Positions 1-5,193 of a stretch of DNA of 5,193 nt are shown here, in pieces. Location of the stretch: positions 1-5,193 of the forward strand of contig CAIWCQ010000318.1 of NCBI GenBank assembly GCA_903911165.1. The letters run 5' to 3'. Numbering within the stretch: position 1 is the first letter of the stretch; each line of letters begins with the position of its first letter. Position numbers and translations under genes: made by a program. The DNA comes from an uncultured Actinomycetes bacterium (lineage in GTDB: Bacteria > Actinomycetota > Actinomycetes > Mycobacteriales > Mycobacteriaceae). The notes under the pieces were generated by a model that did not search any database, was not told where the DNA came from, and saw only the letters and a list, made by a program, of their open reading frames with translations.

Positions 1-250
1 TGCCTGGTACCTGCACGGCTTCCCGGCCGGGTCGGACCTGCGGCGATCGTTAGCGCTGGTCAGCACGCTGGATGAACTCGACCTGCTGCTGGACCAACTG
101 GATCGCTCGGTCGCGTTTCCGGCTGCCGCAGGCGGCCCCCGCGGACGGCAGGGTTCGGCCGCGGCGGTGTCTCTGCCGCAGGGATGGCTCGACGACCCCG
201 ATGATCCCACGGTGCCGGTCGGCGCCGACGTCATGAACTCCGGTGGCTGA
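1..250 (+). CDS. dus: tRNA-dihydrouridine synthase, C-terminal end (partial)
   Basis: The reading frame is open from the left edge (first full codon at base 2) to TGA at 248-250 and gives the last 82 residues of a larger protein. Dus enzymes use FMN and NADPH to reduce uridine to dihydrouridine in the D-loop of cytoplasmic tRNA. The visible part lies beyond the catalytic barrel. It starts with WYLHGFPAGSDLRR and continues into a leucine-rich helix, LVSTLDELDLLLDQL, which matches the C-terminal helical domain of DusB-like proteins. A Gly/Pro-rich tail with GPRGRQGS and GWLDDPDDP follows, and I recall a similar tail in M. tuberculosis Rv0823c. The next gene downstream, an LCP gene, is the same neighbour as in M. 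tuberculosis, which supports the call. The flavin site and catalytic cysteine are outside the window and cannot be checked. Confidence 0.85.
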   Translation, partial: AWYLHGFPAGSDLRRSLALVSTLDELDLLLDQLDRSVAFPAAAGGPRGRQGSAAAVSLPQGWLDDPDDPTVPVGADVMNSGG

Positions 251-256
251 GCCACC
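242..256 (+). terminator. Hairpin spanning the dus stop codon, possible terminator
   Basis: GGTGGC (242-247) and GCCACC (251-256) form a perfect six-base inverted repeat, and the three-base loop is the TGA stop codon of dus itself. No T-run follows; the next bases are GC-rich. It is therefore not a classical intrinsic terminator, although mycobacteria are thought to use hairpins with poor U-tracts. It could also act as a 3'-end stabiliser, or be a chance consequence of the Gly-Gly-stop codons. Confidence 0.35.
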
Positions 257-314
257 TGCCGGACCCGGGGTGGTGACGAATCAGACGATGACCTCGCACT
301 CTCTCAGGTTCAGT

Positions 315-341
315 TAGTAAGCTATTGATTCTGTTGTAAAT
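315..341 (+). promoter_or_regulatory. AT-rich patch, candidate promoter for the LCP gene
   Basis: In the dus-lcp gap this is the only AT-rich stretch in an otherwise GC-rich region. It contains TAAGCT (318-323), which fits the mycobacterial -10 pattern TANNNT. No convincing -35 element sits 16-19 bases upstream. If this is the -10, transcription would start near base 330 and leave a leader of about 140 bases before the lcp ATG. The call rests on composition and a loose consensus, so it is tentative. Confidence 0.3.
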
Positions 342-398
342 CTGGGCCTTCGGGTGTTCCCCGGGGGTCTACGGATTGGCAACCCGGATGCCGGAGAA

Positions 399-419
399 TC
401 CCGCATCGCGGTTGCGGGA
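399..419 (+). other. Hairpin in the presumed LCP leader
   Basis: TCCCGCA (399-405) and TGCGGGA (413-419) are perfect seven-base inverted repeats around a seven-base loop. The hairpin ends about 48 bases before the lcp start codon and 32 bases before its ribosome binding site. It could be an RNA structure in the leader or a protein-binding palindrome. It matches no riboswitch class I recognise. Confidence 0.35.
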
Positions 420-467
420 CGCAGTGACGCGTTCGCGACAATCTGAAAGCCGGAGGCTGGCTGGAAT

Positions 468-2348
468 ATGAGTGACGGCGAGAACGCCACTCCGGGCCGC
501 GCTGGCGACGCGGCCGTTCCCAGCACGTCCGGACACCACACCGAGGGCGTCGCGGTTGCCGATGTGCTCGCCAAAGTCACCGGCAGCAGTCGCCTCGCCC
601 CGGTCACCCGGCACCGTGCTGGTTCCCCGGGCGCCGATTCACCGGACGCCGGCGTCGACGCCACCGTCCCGATCGCCGCGGCGGGACGTGCGCGTAACCG
701 CCGCCGACGCCCAGCATTGCTGGCCGCCCGGTCGGCGGCCGTGCTCATCGCGGTATCGACATTGGCCGTCACCGGTGCGGCATGGCAGTGGCAAAGCGCG
801 AAGAACAGCCTGCTGAACACCATCGCCGCACTGGACCCGAACTCCAGTGACATCCGCGACCGCAATGCCCAGAACGGCGATGAGAACTTCTTGATCATCG
901 GCGTCGACAGTCGCATCGGCGCGAACGGAGAGATCGGGGCGGGCGATACCAGCATCGCCGAAGGAGCCCGCTCCGACACCATCATGCTGGTCAACATCCC
1001 CGCCAATCGCAGTCGTGTGGTGGCCGTCTCCTTCCCCCGCGACCTCGGGATCACACCGGTGAACTGCCAGGCGTGGGATCCCGAAACCGGTAGATACGGA
1101 CCGGTCTACGACAGGAACACCGGCGAGTGGAGCGACAACGAGCGACCCACCACCAGCAAGCTCAACTCCGCCTATGCCCTCGGCGGACCCAAGTGTCTGG
1201 TCAAGGCGATTCAGAAGATCTCCGGACTTGCGATCAACCGTTTCATGGCCGTCGATTTCGCCGGGTTCTCCGCGATGGTCGACGCCCTCGGCGGGGTCGA
1301 GGTGTGCACCACCACGCCACTGGAGGACACCGAATTGGGTACCGTCCTCGCCACCGCCGGACGTCAAAAGCTCGACGGTCCTACCGCCCTGAACTACGTC
1401 CGCGCAAGATCGATCACCACTGAGGACAACGGTGACTACGGTCGTATCAAACGCCAGCAACTGTTCCTGTCCTCGCTGCTGCGGTCGATGATCTCCACCG
1501 AGACACTCTTCGACGTCAGCAGGCTCAACGAAGTGGTCAACACGTTCATCGACGACAGCTTCGTCGACAACATCCAAACCCGCGATTTGGTGCGGCTTGG
1601 CCAGTCGCTGCAGGGCATGAACGCCGGACGCATCACCTTCGTCACGGTTCCCACCACCGGTCTCGCCGACGAAGAGGGCAACGAGCAGCCCCGGACCGAG
1701 GACATTCAAGCTCTCTTCGATGCGATCATCGAAGATGAGCCATTGCCCGGGGAAAATGACAATAACGAAACCTTGAGCCCGCTGACCGTCGCGACGATGG
1801 CGACCCAGATCACGACAAGCCCGACCACCGCGACCACGTCCACATCGCAGCCTGAGTCCGACTACCCGACGTCAACTACCGCGCCGAGCGCTGCCGCTGA
1901 CACCAGCCAAACCACCGTGACCGAGGAGGTCAAGACAGTAGCGGCCGAACCACGCGACGTCACGGTGCAGGTCGGCAACGCCACTGAAGTCGTTGGCCTG
2001 GCCACCGCCACCTCCGGCGAACTCGAGTTGTACGGCTTCACCGTGCTCGATCCCGACTACTCCTGGGACTACGGTTCCGTCGCCGAGACCAGCGTGTTCT
2101 ATTCCTTAGGCAACGAGCAGGCCGCCGCCACCGTGGCCGCAACCCTGCCCGGGGCCCGCATCGAGCGGATCAGCGATCTCGGCGAGACCGTGATGGTGGT
2201 GCTCGCGCCGGATTTCGTCGATATCAGGTATCCGCAGGCCAGTGGCACGCCGCTGACGGTCTCGGTCACCCATGCCGGCAGCAGCACACCCACGCGATTG
2301 CCGTCGGATCTGATTGTGACCAACGGCGCCGATGTCACCTGCGAGTAG
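468..2348 (+). CDS. LytR-CpsA-Psr (LCP) family cell-wall ligase with LytR_C domain
   Basis: The product is 626 residues. LCP proteins transfer lipid-linked glycopolymers onto the cell wall through a phosphodiester bond; in mycobacteria the best-studied reaction attaches arabinogalactan to peptidoglycan. Residues 1-73 form a polar cytoplasmic tail, followed by an Arg-rich stretch (74-82) and one membrane segment (about 84-105), so the rest lies outside the membrane. The LCP domain spans about 138-425. Its family motifs are GVDSR (145-149), ARSDT (167-171), FPRD (189-192), KLNSAYALGG (231-240), YVRARS (310-315) and DYGRIKRQQ (323-331), so the arginines and aspartates that bind the pyrophosphate appear intact. 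A Thr/Ser-rich linker (about 435-490) leads to a LytR_C domain (about 496-582) and a short tail ending in Cys-Glu. The ATG at 468 has GGAGG at 452-456, and an in-frame stop lies just upstream at 444. It appears to be the Rv0822c orthologue; that protein is somewhat longer as I recall. Family assignment is firm. The exact polymer is not known from sequence. Confidence 0.93.
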   Translation: MSDGENATPGRAGDAAVPSTSGHHTEGVAVADVLAKVTGSSRLAPVTRHRAGSPGADSPDAGVDATVPIAAAGRARNRRRRPALLAARSAAVLIAVSTLAVTGAAWQWQSAKNSLLNTIAALDPNSSDIRDRNAQNGDENFLIIGVDSRIGANGEIGAGDTSIAEGARSDTIMLVNIPANRSRVVAVSFPRDLGITPVNCQAWDPETGRYGPVYDRNTGEWSDNERPTTSKLNSAYALGGPKCLVKAIQKISGLAINRFMAVDFAGFSAMVDALGGVEVCTTTPLEDTELGTVLATAGRQKLDGPTALNYVRARSITTEDNGDYGRIKRQQLFLSSLLRSMISTETLFDVSRLNEVVNTFIDDSFVDNIQTRDLVRLGQSLQGMNAGRITFVTVPTTGLADEEGNEQPRTEDIQALFDAIIEDEPLPGENDNNETLSPLTVATMATQITTSPTTATTSTSQPESDYPTSTTAPSAAADTSQTTVTEEVKTVAAEPRDVTVQVGNATEVVGLATATSGELELYGFTVLDPDYSWDYGSVAETSVFYSLGNEQAAATVAATLPGARIERISDLGETVMVVLAPDFVDIRYPQASGTPLTVSVTHAGSSTPTRLPSDLIVTNGADVTCE

Positions 2349-2367
2349 CGTGCGTTCACCGCACGTT
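2347..2367 (+). terminator. Hairpin at the LCP stop codon, candidate terminator
   Basis: CGTGCG (2349-2354) and CGCACG (2360-2365) pair perfectly around the loop TTCAC. The stem can extend by a G-U pair (2348/2366) and an A-U pair (2347/2367), so it begins inside the TAG stop codon. Only two T residues follow before the sequence becomes mixed, so termination would be of the weak-U-tract kind. The element overlaps the direct repeat described as a PHO box, and one of the two may be incidental to the other. Confidence 0.4.
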
Positions 2368-2375
2368 CAGCTGAC
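2354..2375 (+). promoter_or_regulatory. PHO-box-like direct repeat, candidate RegX3 site
   Basis: Two adjacent 11-base units, GTTCACCGCAC (2354-2364) and GTTCAGCTGAC (2365-2375), share GTTCA at the same phase. This resembles the 11-base GTTCACC-type units bound by PhoB/PhoP/RegX3-class regulators in actinobacteria. They lie upstream of phoU, about 58-79 bases before its predicted transcription start, where an activator could contact polymerase. RegX3 is known to control phosphate-responsive genes in mycobacteria. That it binds here is inferred from the repeat and from the gene downstream. Confidence 0.5.
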
Positions 2376-2420
2376 ACCAATCCCGGAACGTAACGACCCC
2401 GCTGCCTCATATCCCCCGCG

Positions 2421-2432
2421 TAGTCTGGTCAA
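2421..2432 (+). promoter_or_regulatory. -10 element of a probable leaderless phoU promoter
   Basis: TAGTCT at 2421-2426 fits the mycobacterial SigA -10 pattern TANNNT. It ends six bases before the A of the phoU ATG, so transcription would begin at or within a base or two of that A. No Shine-Dalgarno sequence is present in the 20 bases before the ATG, as expected for a leaderless message. No clear -35 hexamer is visible, which fits dependence on an activator or a -10-only promoter. Confidence 0.6.
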
Positions 2433-3098
2433 ATGCGGACCGCGTACCACGAGCAGTTAGACGCGCTGACTCACCAACTTGCCGAGATGTGCCGGATGTC
2501 TGGCATTGCGATGGAGCGCGCGACCCAGGCTCTGCTACAGGCCGATCTGGTGCTGGCCGAGCAGGTGATCGGCGATCACGAAAACATCATCGCCGCCAGC
2601 GCCCGGGCCGAGGAAGCGGCCTTCGTGCTGTTGGCGCTGCAAGCCCCGGTGGCCGGAGACCTGCGCGCCATCGTCGGCTCAATCCAGATCGTGGCCGACG
2701 TCGAACGGATGGGCGCCCTTGCCCTGCACGTCGCGAAAATCGCACGTCGCCGTCATCCTCAGCACACGCTGCCCGAGGAGGTCAACGGATACTTCGCCGA
2801 AATGGGCCGTATCGCCGTGGATTTGGGCGCCAGCGCGCGCGAGGTCCTGTTATCGCGCGATCCGGACCAGGCGCGGTTGATCCGCGAAGAAGATGACGCG
2901 ATGGACGACCTGCACCGGCATCTTTTCAGCGTGATGATGGACCGGGAGTGGAAGCACGGTGTTGCCGCCGCGGTGGACGTCACGTTGCTCGGCAGGTTTT
3001 ACGAACGCTTCGCCGACCATGCAGTGGAGATCTCGCGGCGGGTCATCTTCCAGGTCACCGGACATCTGCCGTCGGAAGAAGATCCTGCGGCGTACTGA
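2433..3098 (+). CDS. phoY2: Phosphate-signalling protein PhoU (PhoY2 type)
   Basis: The product is 221 residues, the usual PhoU size, with no signal peptide or membrane segment, so it is cytoplasmic. PhoU links the Pst importer to the phosphate-sensing histidine kinase (SenX3 in mycobacteria). It keeps the response off when phosphate is plentiful, and in mycobacteria it also affects drug tolerance. The protein is two related three-helix repeats: residues about 10-105, with [14 protein letters not shown] at 90-103, and about 120-210, with [11 protein letters not shown] at 154-164 and [10 protein letters not shown] at 191-200. The last two carry the acidic residues typical of PhoU metal sites. 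The sequence closely follows M. tuberculosis PhoY2 (Rv0821c, 213 residues) as I recall it, including the start MRT-YH and a final Tyr. The ATG at 2433 has no ribosome binding site and is probably read leaderless. Unlike E. coli phoU, it is not the last gene of the pst operon but faces it. Confidence 0.93.
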   Translation: MRTAYHEQLDALTHQLAEMCRMSGIAMERATQALLQADLVLAEQVIGDHENIIAASARAEEAAFVLLALQAPVAGDLRAIVGSIQIVADVERMGALALHVAKIARRRHPQHTLPEEVNGYFAEMGRIAVDLGASAREVLLSRDPDQARLIREEDDAMDDLHRHLFSVMMDREWKHGVAAAVDVTLLGRFYERFADHAVEISRRVIFQVTGHLPSEEDPAAY

Positions 3099-3103
3099 CT
3101 CGG

Positions 3104-3880
3104 TTAGCCGAAACGACCGGAGATGTAGTCCTCGGTCGACTTCTGACTGGGGTTGGAGAAGATCTTTCCGGTCTCGTCGAACTCGACAAGTCGGCCCGGT
3201 CTCCCGGTTGCCTCAAGATTGAAGAAGGCTGTTTGATCGCTGACCCGCGCCGCCTGCTGCATGTTGTGGGTGACGATGACGATGGTGAAATCCCGCTTAA
3301 GCTCAGCGATCAGATCCTCAACGGCCAGCGTCGAGATCGGATCCAATGCCGAACACGGCTCGTCCATCAGCAACACGTCGGGTTGCACGGCAATGGCCCG
3401 GGCGATACACAGCCGCTGCTGCTGGCCCCCGGAAAGACCGCCACCGGGCTTGTCGAGGCGGTCCTTGACCTCGTTCCACAGGTTGGCCCCCCGCAGCGAA
3501 CGCTCCGCCATCTCGTCGAGAAGTTTACCGTTGCGAACACCTTGCAGTTTCAGACCCGCGACCACGTTGTCGCGAATCGACATGGTGGGAAAGGGATTCG
3601 GCCGCTGAAACACCATCCCGATTGTCTTGCGGACGCTGACCGGATCAACCCCCGAGCCGTAGATGTCTTCGCCATCAAGGAGCACCGACCCCTCGACCCG
3701 ACCACCCGGGATGACTTCGTGCATTCGATTCAATGCCCGCAGCACGGTGGACTTGCCGCAACCAGATGGCCCGATAAGCGCCGTGACTTGGCGTGGCTGT
3801 ACCGCCATCGTCACATCGGCGACGGCCTGGAAGGACCCGTAGAAGATGTTGACATCCTTGAGATCGATGCGTTTGGCCAT
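3104..3880 (-). CDS. pstB: Phosphate ABC importer ATP-binding protein PstB (PhoT)
   Basis: The product is 258 residues, a complete ABC ATPase on the cytoplasmic face of the Pst phosphate importer. It hydrolyses ATP to drive uptake of inorganic phosphate through PstC-PstA. Visible motifs are Walker [10 protein letters not shown] (37-45), Q-loop Gln92 in FQRPNPFP, signature LSGGQQQR (149-156), Walker B LLMDEP (170-175) and switch His205 in [16 protein letters not shown], the VTHNMQQA segment and the C-terminal DYISGRFG are typical of PstB. It closely resembles M. tuberculosis PhoT (Rv0820), also 258 residues. The ATG has a strong AGGAGG five bases upstream. It lies 27 bases after pstA and is the last gene of the run. 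Its stop codon is five bases from that of the convergent phoU, leaving no room for a terminator between them. All catalytic motifs are present. Confidence 0.96.
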   Translation of the reverse strand: MAKRIDLKDVNIFYGSFQAVADVTMAVQPRQVTALIGPSGCGKSTVLRALNRMHEVIPGGRVEGSVLLDGEDIYGSGVDPVSVRKTIGMVFQRPNPFPTMSIRDNVVAGLKLQGVRNGKLLDEMAERSLRGANLWNEVKDRLDKPGGGLSGGQQQRLCIARAIAVQPDVLLMDEPCSALDPISTLAVEDLIAELKRDFTIVIVTHNMQQAARVSDQTAFFNLEATGRPGRLVEFDETGKIFSNPSQKSTEDYISGRFG

Positions 3881-3885
3881 GTTGT

Positions 3886-3891
3886 CCTCCT
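3886..3891 (-). promoter_or_regulatory. Strong ribosome binding site of pstB
   Basis: On the minus strand AGGAGG stands five bases before the pstB ATG, inside the 27-base pstA-pstB gap. This fixes the pstB start and suggests that PstB is initiated independently of pstA translation. Confidence 0.8.
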
Positions 3892-3907
3892 CTGCCCCTG
3901 CTCGGTC

Positions 3908-4822
3908 TCAGGTGCGGTTTCGGGTCAGGTAGCGGTTCATGAACGCGGCCGCCACGTACAGCGCCCCGACGATCAGAATGAGGGTTAGGGCGGCGCCCCA
4001 GACCCGCGCGCGGCCGGCCGACTCGGGGTTGGTCAACTCGGTGTAGATCAGCAGTGGCAGCGAAGCCATATTGCCGTCGAACGGGTCGTAGTTGATCGAC
4101 CGGGCGTAGCCCACCAGGACCAGGACCGGCGCGGTCTCGCCCATCACCCTGGCCAACGCCAGCAGCAGACCGCTGATCATGCCGGGGAGCGCCGTCGGCA
4201 CGACGACCCGAGCGATAGTTTTCCATTTTGGGATGCCCAGCGCGTAGGAGGCCTCGCGCAGTTCGTCGGGGACGAGCTTGAGCATCTCTTCGGTGTTGCG
4301 CACGACGACCGGCAGCATCAACAACACCAGCGCCAGCGACACCGCAAAAGCGCTTTGCGGGAATCCCAACGTCGCTATCCACAGGGCGAAGACGAACAGT
4401 GCGGCCACAATTGAGGGCACCCCGGCGAGGATGTCGACCATGAAGGTTGTCACCTTCGCGAAGGTTCCGCGGCCGTACTCGACGAGGTATATCGCGGCCA
4501 TGACGCCCAGCGGGATCGACAGCAGTGCGGCGATCCCGGCTTGGATCACGGTGCCGTAGATCGCGTGATAGACGCCACCGGCGAACTGATCGGGTAGCAC
4601 GCCGGCCAACGACTTTGACCACCAACCGGATCCGGTCACCGCGGTCAGTCCACGCTCCACGACGGTGAAGAGCAACCAGAGCAACGGAATCATGGCGATC
4701 GCGAACGCCGCCGCGAAGAGGAACGCGGCCAGTTTGTCCTTCACCTTGCGGATCGGGCTGATCGGATGGAAGGTGGGCGCCGCAGCGGGTGTTTCGGCAG
4801 CGGGTGTTTCGGTCGTGGTCAT
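3908..4822 (-). CDS. pstA: Phosphate ABC importer permease PstA
   Basis: The product is 304 residues, one of the two membrane subunits of the Pst importer; with PstC it forms the phosphate channel. An N-terminal cytoplasmic tail (1-30) is rich in Thr, Ala and Pro and contains a tandem ETPAA repeat. About six membrane segments follow, near 31-56, 84-114, 124-150, 157-176, 211-240 and 274-296. The permease EAA loop that docks on PstB is at about 188-213, with [12 protein letters not shown] (189-200) and VVVPTALPG. An Arg-x-x-Gly-Glu-Thr motif (225-230) has a counterpart in PstC. The ATG at 4822 overlaps the pstC stop in ATGA, so the genes are likely translationally coupled. A GGAGG directly abuts the ATG, too close to act well, while GGGTGAG six bases upstream is better placed. 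The frame runs open upstream to 5137, but that extension is antisense-free overlap with pstC and has no permease features. Confidence 0.94.
   Translation of the reverse strand: MTTTETPAAETPAAAPTFHPISPIRKVKDKLAAFLFAAAFAIAMIPLLWLLFTVVERGLTAVTGSGWWSKSLAGVLPDQFAGGVYHAIYGTVIQAGIAALLSIPLGVMAAIYLVEYGRGTFAKVTTFMVDILAGVPSIVAALFVFALWIATLGFPQSAFAVSLALVLLMLPVVVRNTEEMLKLVPDELREASYALGIPKWKTIARVVVPTALPGMISGLLLALARVMGETAPVLVLVGYARSINYDPFDGNMASLPLLIYTELTNPESAGRARVWGAALTLILIVGALYVAAAFMNRYLTRNRT
4782..4811. repeat. Perfect 15-base tandem duplication in pstA
   Basis: The unit GCAGCGGGTGTTTCG (plus strand) occurs twice without a mismatch, at 4782-4796 and 4797-4811. On the coding strand it is in frame and encodes ETPAA twice, from residue 5 of PstA. 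The identical third positions suggest a recent duplication by slippage, not conserved protein sequence. Confidence 0.9.
4819..4822 (-). other. ATGA stop-start overlap of pstC and pstA
   Basis: Read on the minus strand, the pstA ATG (4822-4820) and the pstC TGA (4821-4819) share two bases. Such overlaps normally mean that ribosomes finishing the first gene restart on the second, which would keep the two permease subunits at equal amounts. Confidence 0.85.
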
Positions 4823-5193
4823 CCTCCACTCACCCGTCCACCGGCCGCGACCCGCGCCAGCGCGTTGACGATGAAGGTCAGGATGAATAGCACCAGGCCC
4901 GCCGCAATATAGGCCCCGGTGGGGAGCTTCGAGCTGAACTCCGCTGCGGCCGAAGCGATCTTGGACGCGAAGGTGTAGCCGCCGTCGAACAGCGACCAAT
5001 GCCCAGCCTGCGCGGCTGACCGCAGGATGATCAAGACCGCGACCGTCTCCCCGAGAGCGCGGCCGAGTCCGAGCATGGATCCGGCGATCATGCCACTGCG
5101 GCCGTAAGGGAAGACGGTCATGCGGATGACCTCCCACTTGGTGGCTCCCAGGGCCTGGGCGGCCTCGACCTGCCCGCGCGGGGTAAGGCTGAA
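4819..5193 (-). CDS. pstC: Phosphate ABC importer permease PstC, C-terminal part (partial)
   Basis: The frame is open from the right edge and ends at TGA 4821-4819, giving the last 124 residues of what is normally a protein of about 300-340. It is the partner permease of PstA. The visible part holds the EAA loop ([19 protein letters not shown], about 9-27 of this fragment), which contacts PstB. A membrane segment with [17 protein letters not shown] (41-57) comes next, then an extracytoplasmic stretch (about 62-90) and a final membrane segment, about 93-112. [10 protein letters not shown] in the loop, and the order upstream of pstA, favour PstC over another permease. The N-terminus, start codon and promoter are outside the window, as is the expected pstS gene for the phosphate-binding lipoprotein. 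Confidence 0.92.
   Translation of the reverse strand, partial: FSLTPRGQVEAAQALGATKWEVIRMTVFPYGRSGMIAGSMLGLGRALGETVAVLIILRSAAQAGHWSLFDGGYTFASKIASAAAEFSSKLPTGAYIAAGLVLFILTFIVNALARVAAGGRVSGG

Noticed and set aside
308..313. Single GTTCAG resembling a PHO-box half-site upstream of lcp
   Set aside because: No second unit lies 11 bases to either side, so it is not distinguishable from chance.
359..366. CCCCGGGG palindrome in the dus-lcp gap
   Set aside because: An eight-base GC-only palindrome is common in DNA of this composition and has no loop or flanking support.
639..1709. 356-codon open frame on the minus strand
   Set aside because: It lies entirely antisense to the LCP gene, is rich in Gly, Asp and Val as expected from the complement of a GC-rich gene, and shows no recognisable domain.
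2385..2389. GGAAC as a possible -35 for an ECF sigma factor (SigE/SigH type) before phoU
   Set aside because: No matching GTT-type -10 at the right spacing; the nearest -10, TAGTCT, is about 31 bases away and fits SigA.
3100..3111. TCGG-TTAG-CCGA as a bidirectional terminator between phoU and pstB
   Set aside because: The stem is only four base pairs, has no T-run on either strand, and lies partly within the pstB coding end.
2948..3988. 346-codon plus-strand frame across the end of phoU and antisense to pstB
   Set aside because: It overlaps two well-supported genes in other frames, has no ribosome binding site, and its sequence resembles no family I know.
3675..4829. 384-codon minus-strand frame overlapping pstA and pstB
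   Set aside because: It is the +1 shadow of pstA and pstB, extremely Arg-rich, with no membrane or domain signal.
4823..5137. Upstream extension of the pstA frame to an earlier ATG at 5137
   Set aside because: The extension overlaps the well-supported pstC frame and is Arg/Gly-rich without permease features; the ATGA overlap at 4822 gives a normal PstA length.

Overview
The window looks like a stretch of chromosome from a mycobacterium or close relative. It is GC-rich by eye, and its proteins resemble Mycobacterium tuberculosis Rv0823c, Rv0822c, Rv0821c (PhoY2) and Rv0820 (PhoT) as I remember them. No search was run. The species cannot be named from this sequence, but the arrangement of the pst genes argues against M. 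tuberculosis itself and fits an environmental or fast-growing species better.

Layout. On the plus strand are the 3' end of a tRNA-dihydrouridine synthase gene (dus, 1-250), a 217-base gap, a complete LytR-CpsA-Psr (LCP) family cell-wall ligase gene (468-2348), an 84-base gap, and a complete phoU/phoY2 gene (2433-3098). On the minus strand, facing phoU with only five bases between the stop codons, are pstB (3104-3880), pstA (3908-4822) and the 3' part of pstC (4819-5193). They are transcribed in the order pstC-pstA-pstB. A pstS gene and the operon promoter would be expected beyond the right edge. No gap exceeds 300 bases. I saw no tRNA, rRNA, insertion sequence or CRISPR array.

How the genes fit together. 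PstC and PstA form the membrane channel and PstB the ATPase of the high-affinity phosphate importer. PhoU couples that importer to the SenX3-RegX3 phosphate-sensing pair, which lies elsewhere in mycobacterial genomes. The LCP protein acts outside the membrane in joining phosphate-linked polymers to the cell wall, and Dus modifies tRNA. Those two appear to be long-term neighbours, not part of the phosphate system.

This is core chromosome, and I do not see a new system. The points most worth checking are regulatory. The short gap before phoU holds an 11-base-spaced direct repeat resembling actinobacterial PHO boxes, a hairpin at the lcp stop codon that overlaps it, and a -10 element placed so that the phoU transcript would begin at its ATG (leaderless). 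Smaller points are a stop codon held in the loop of a perfect hairpin at the end of dus, a 15-base tandem duplication near the start of pstA, and the compact pstC-A-B cluster, which is split up in M. tuberculosis.
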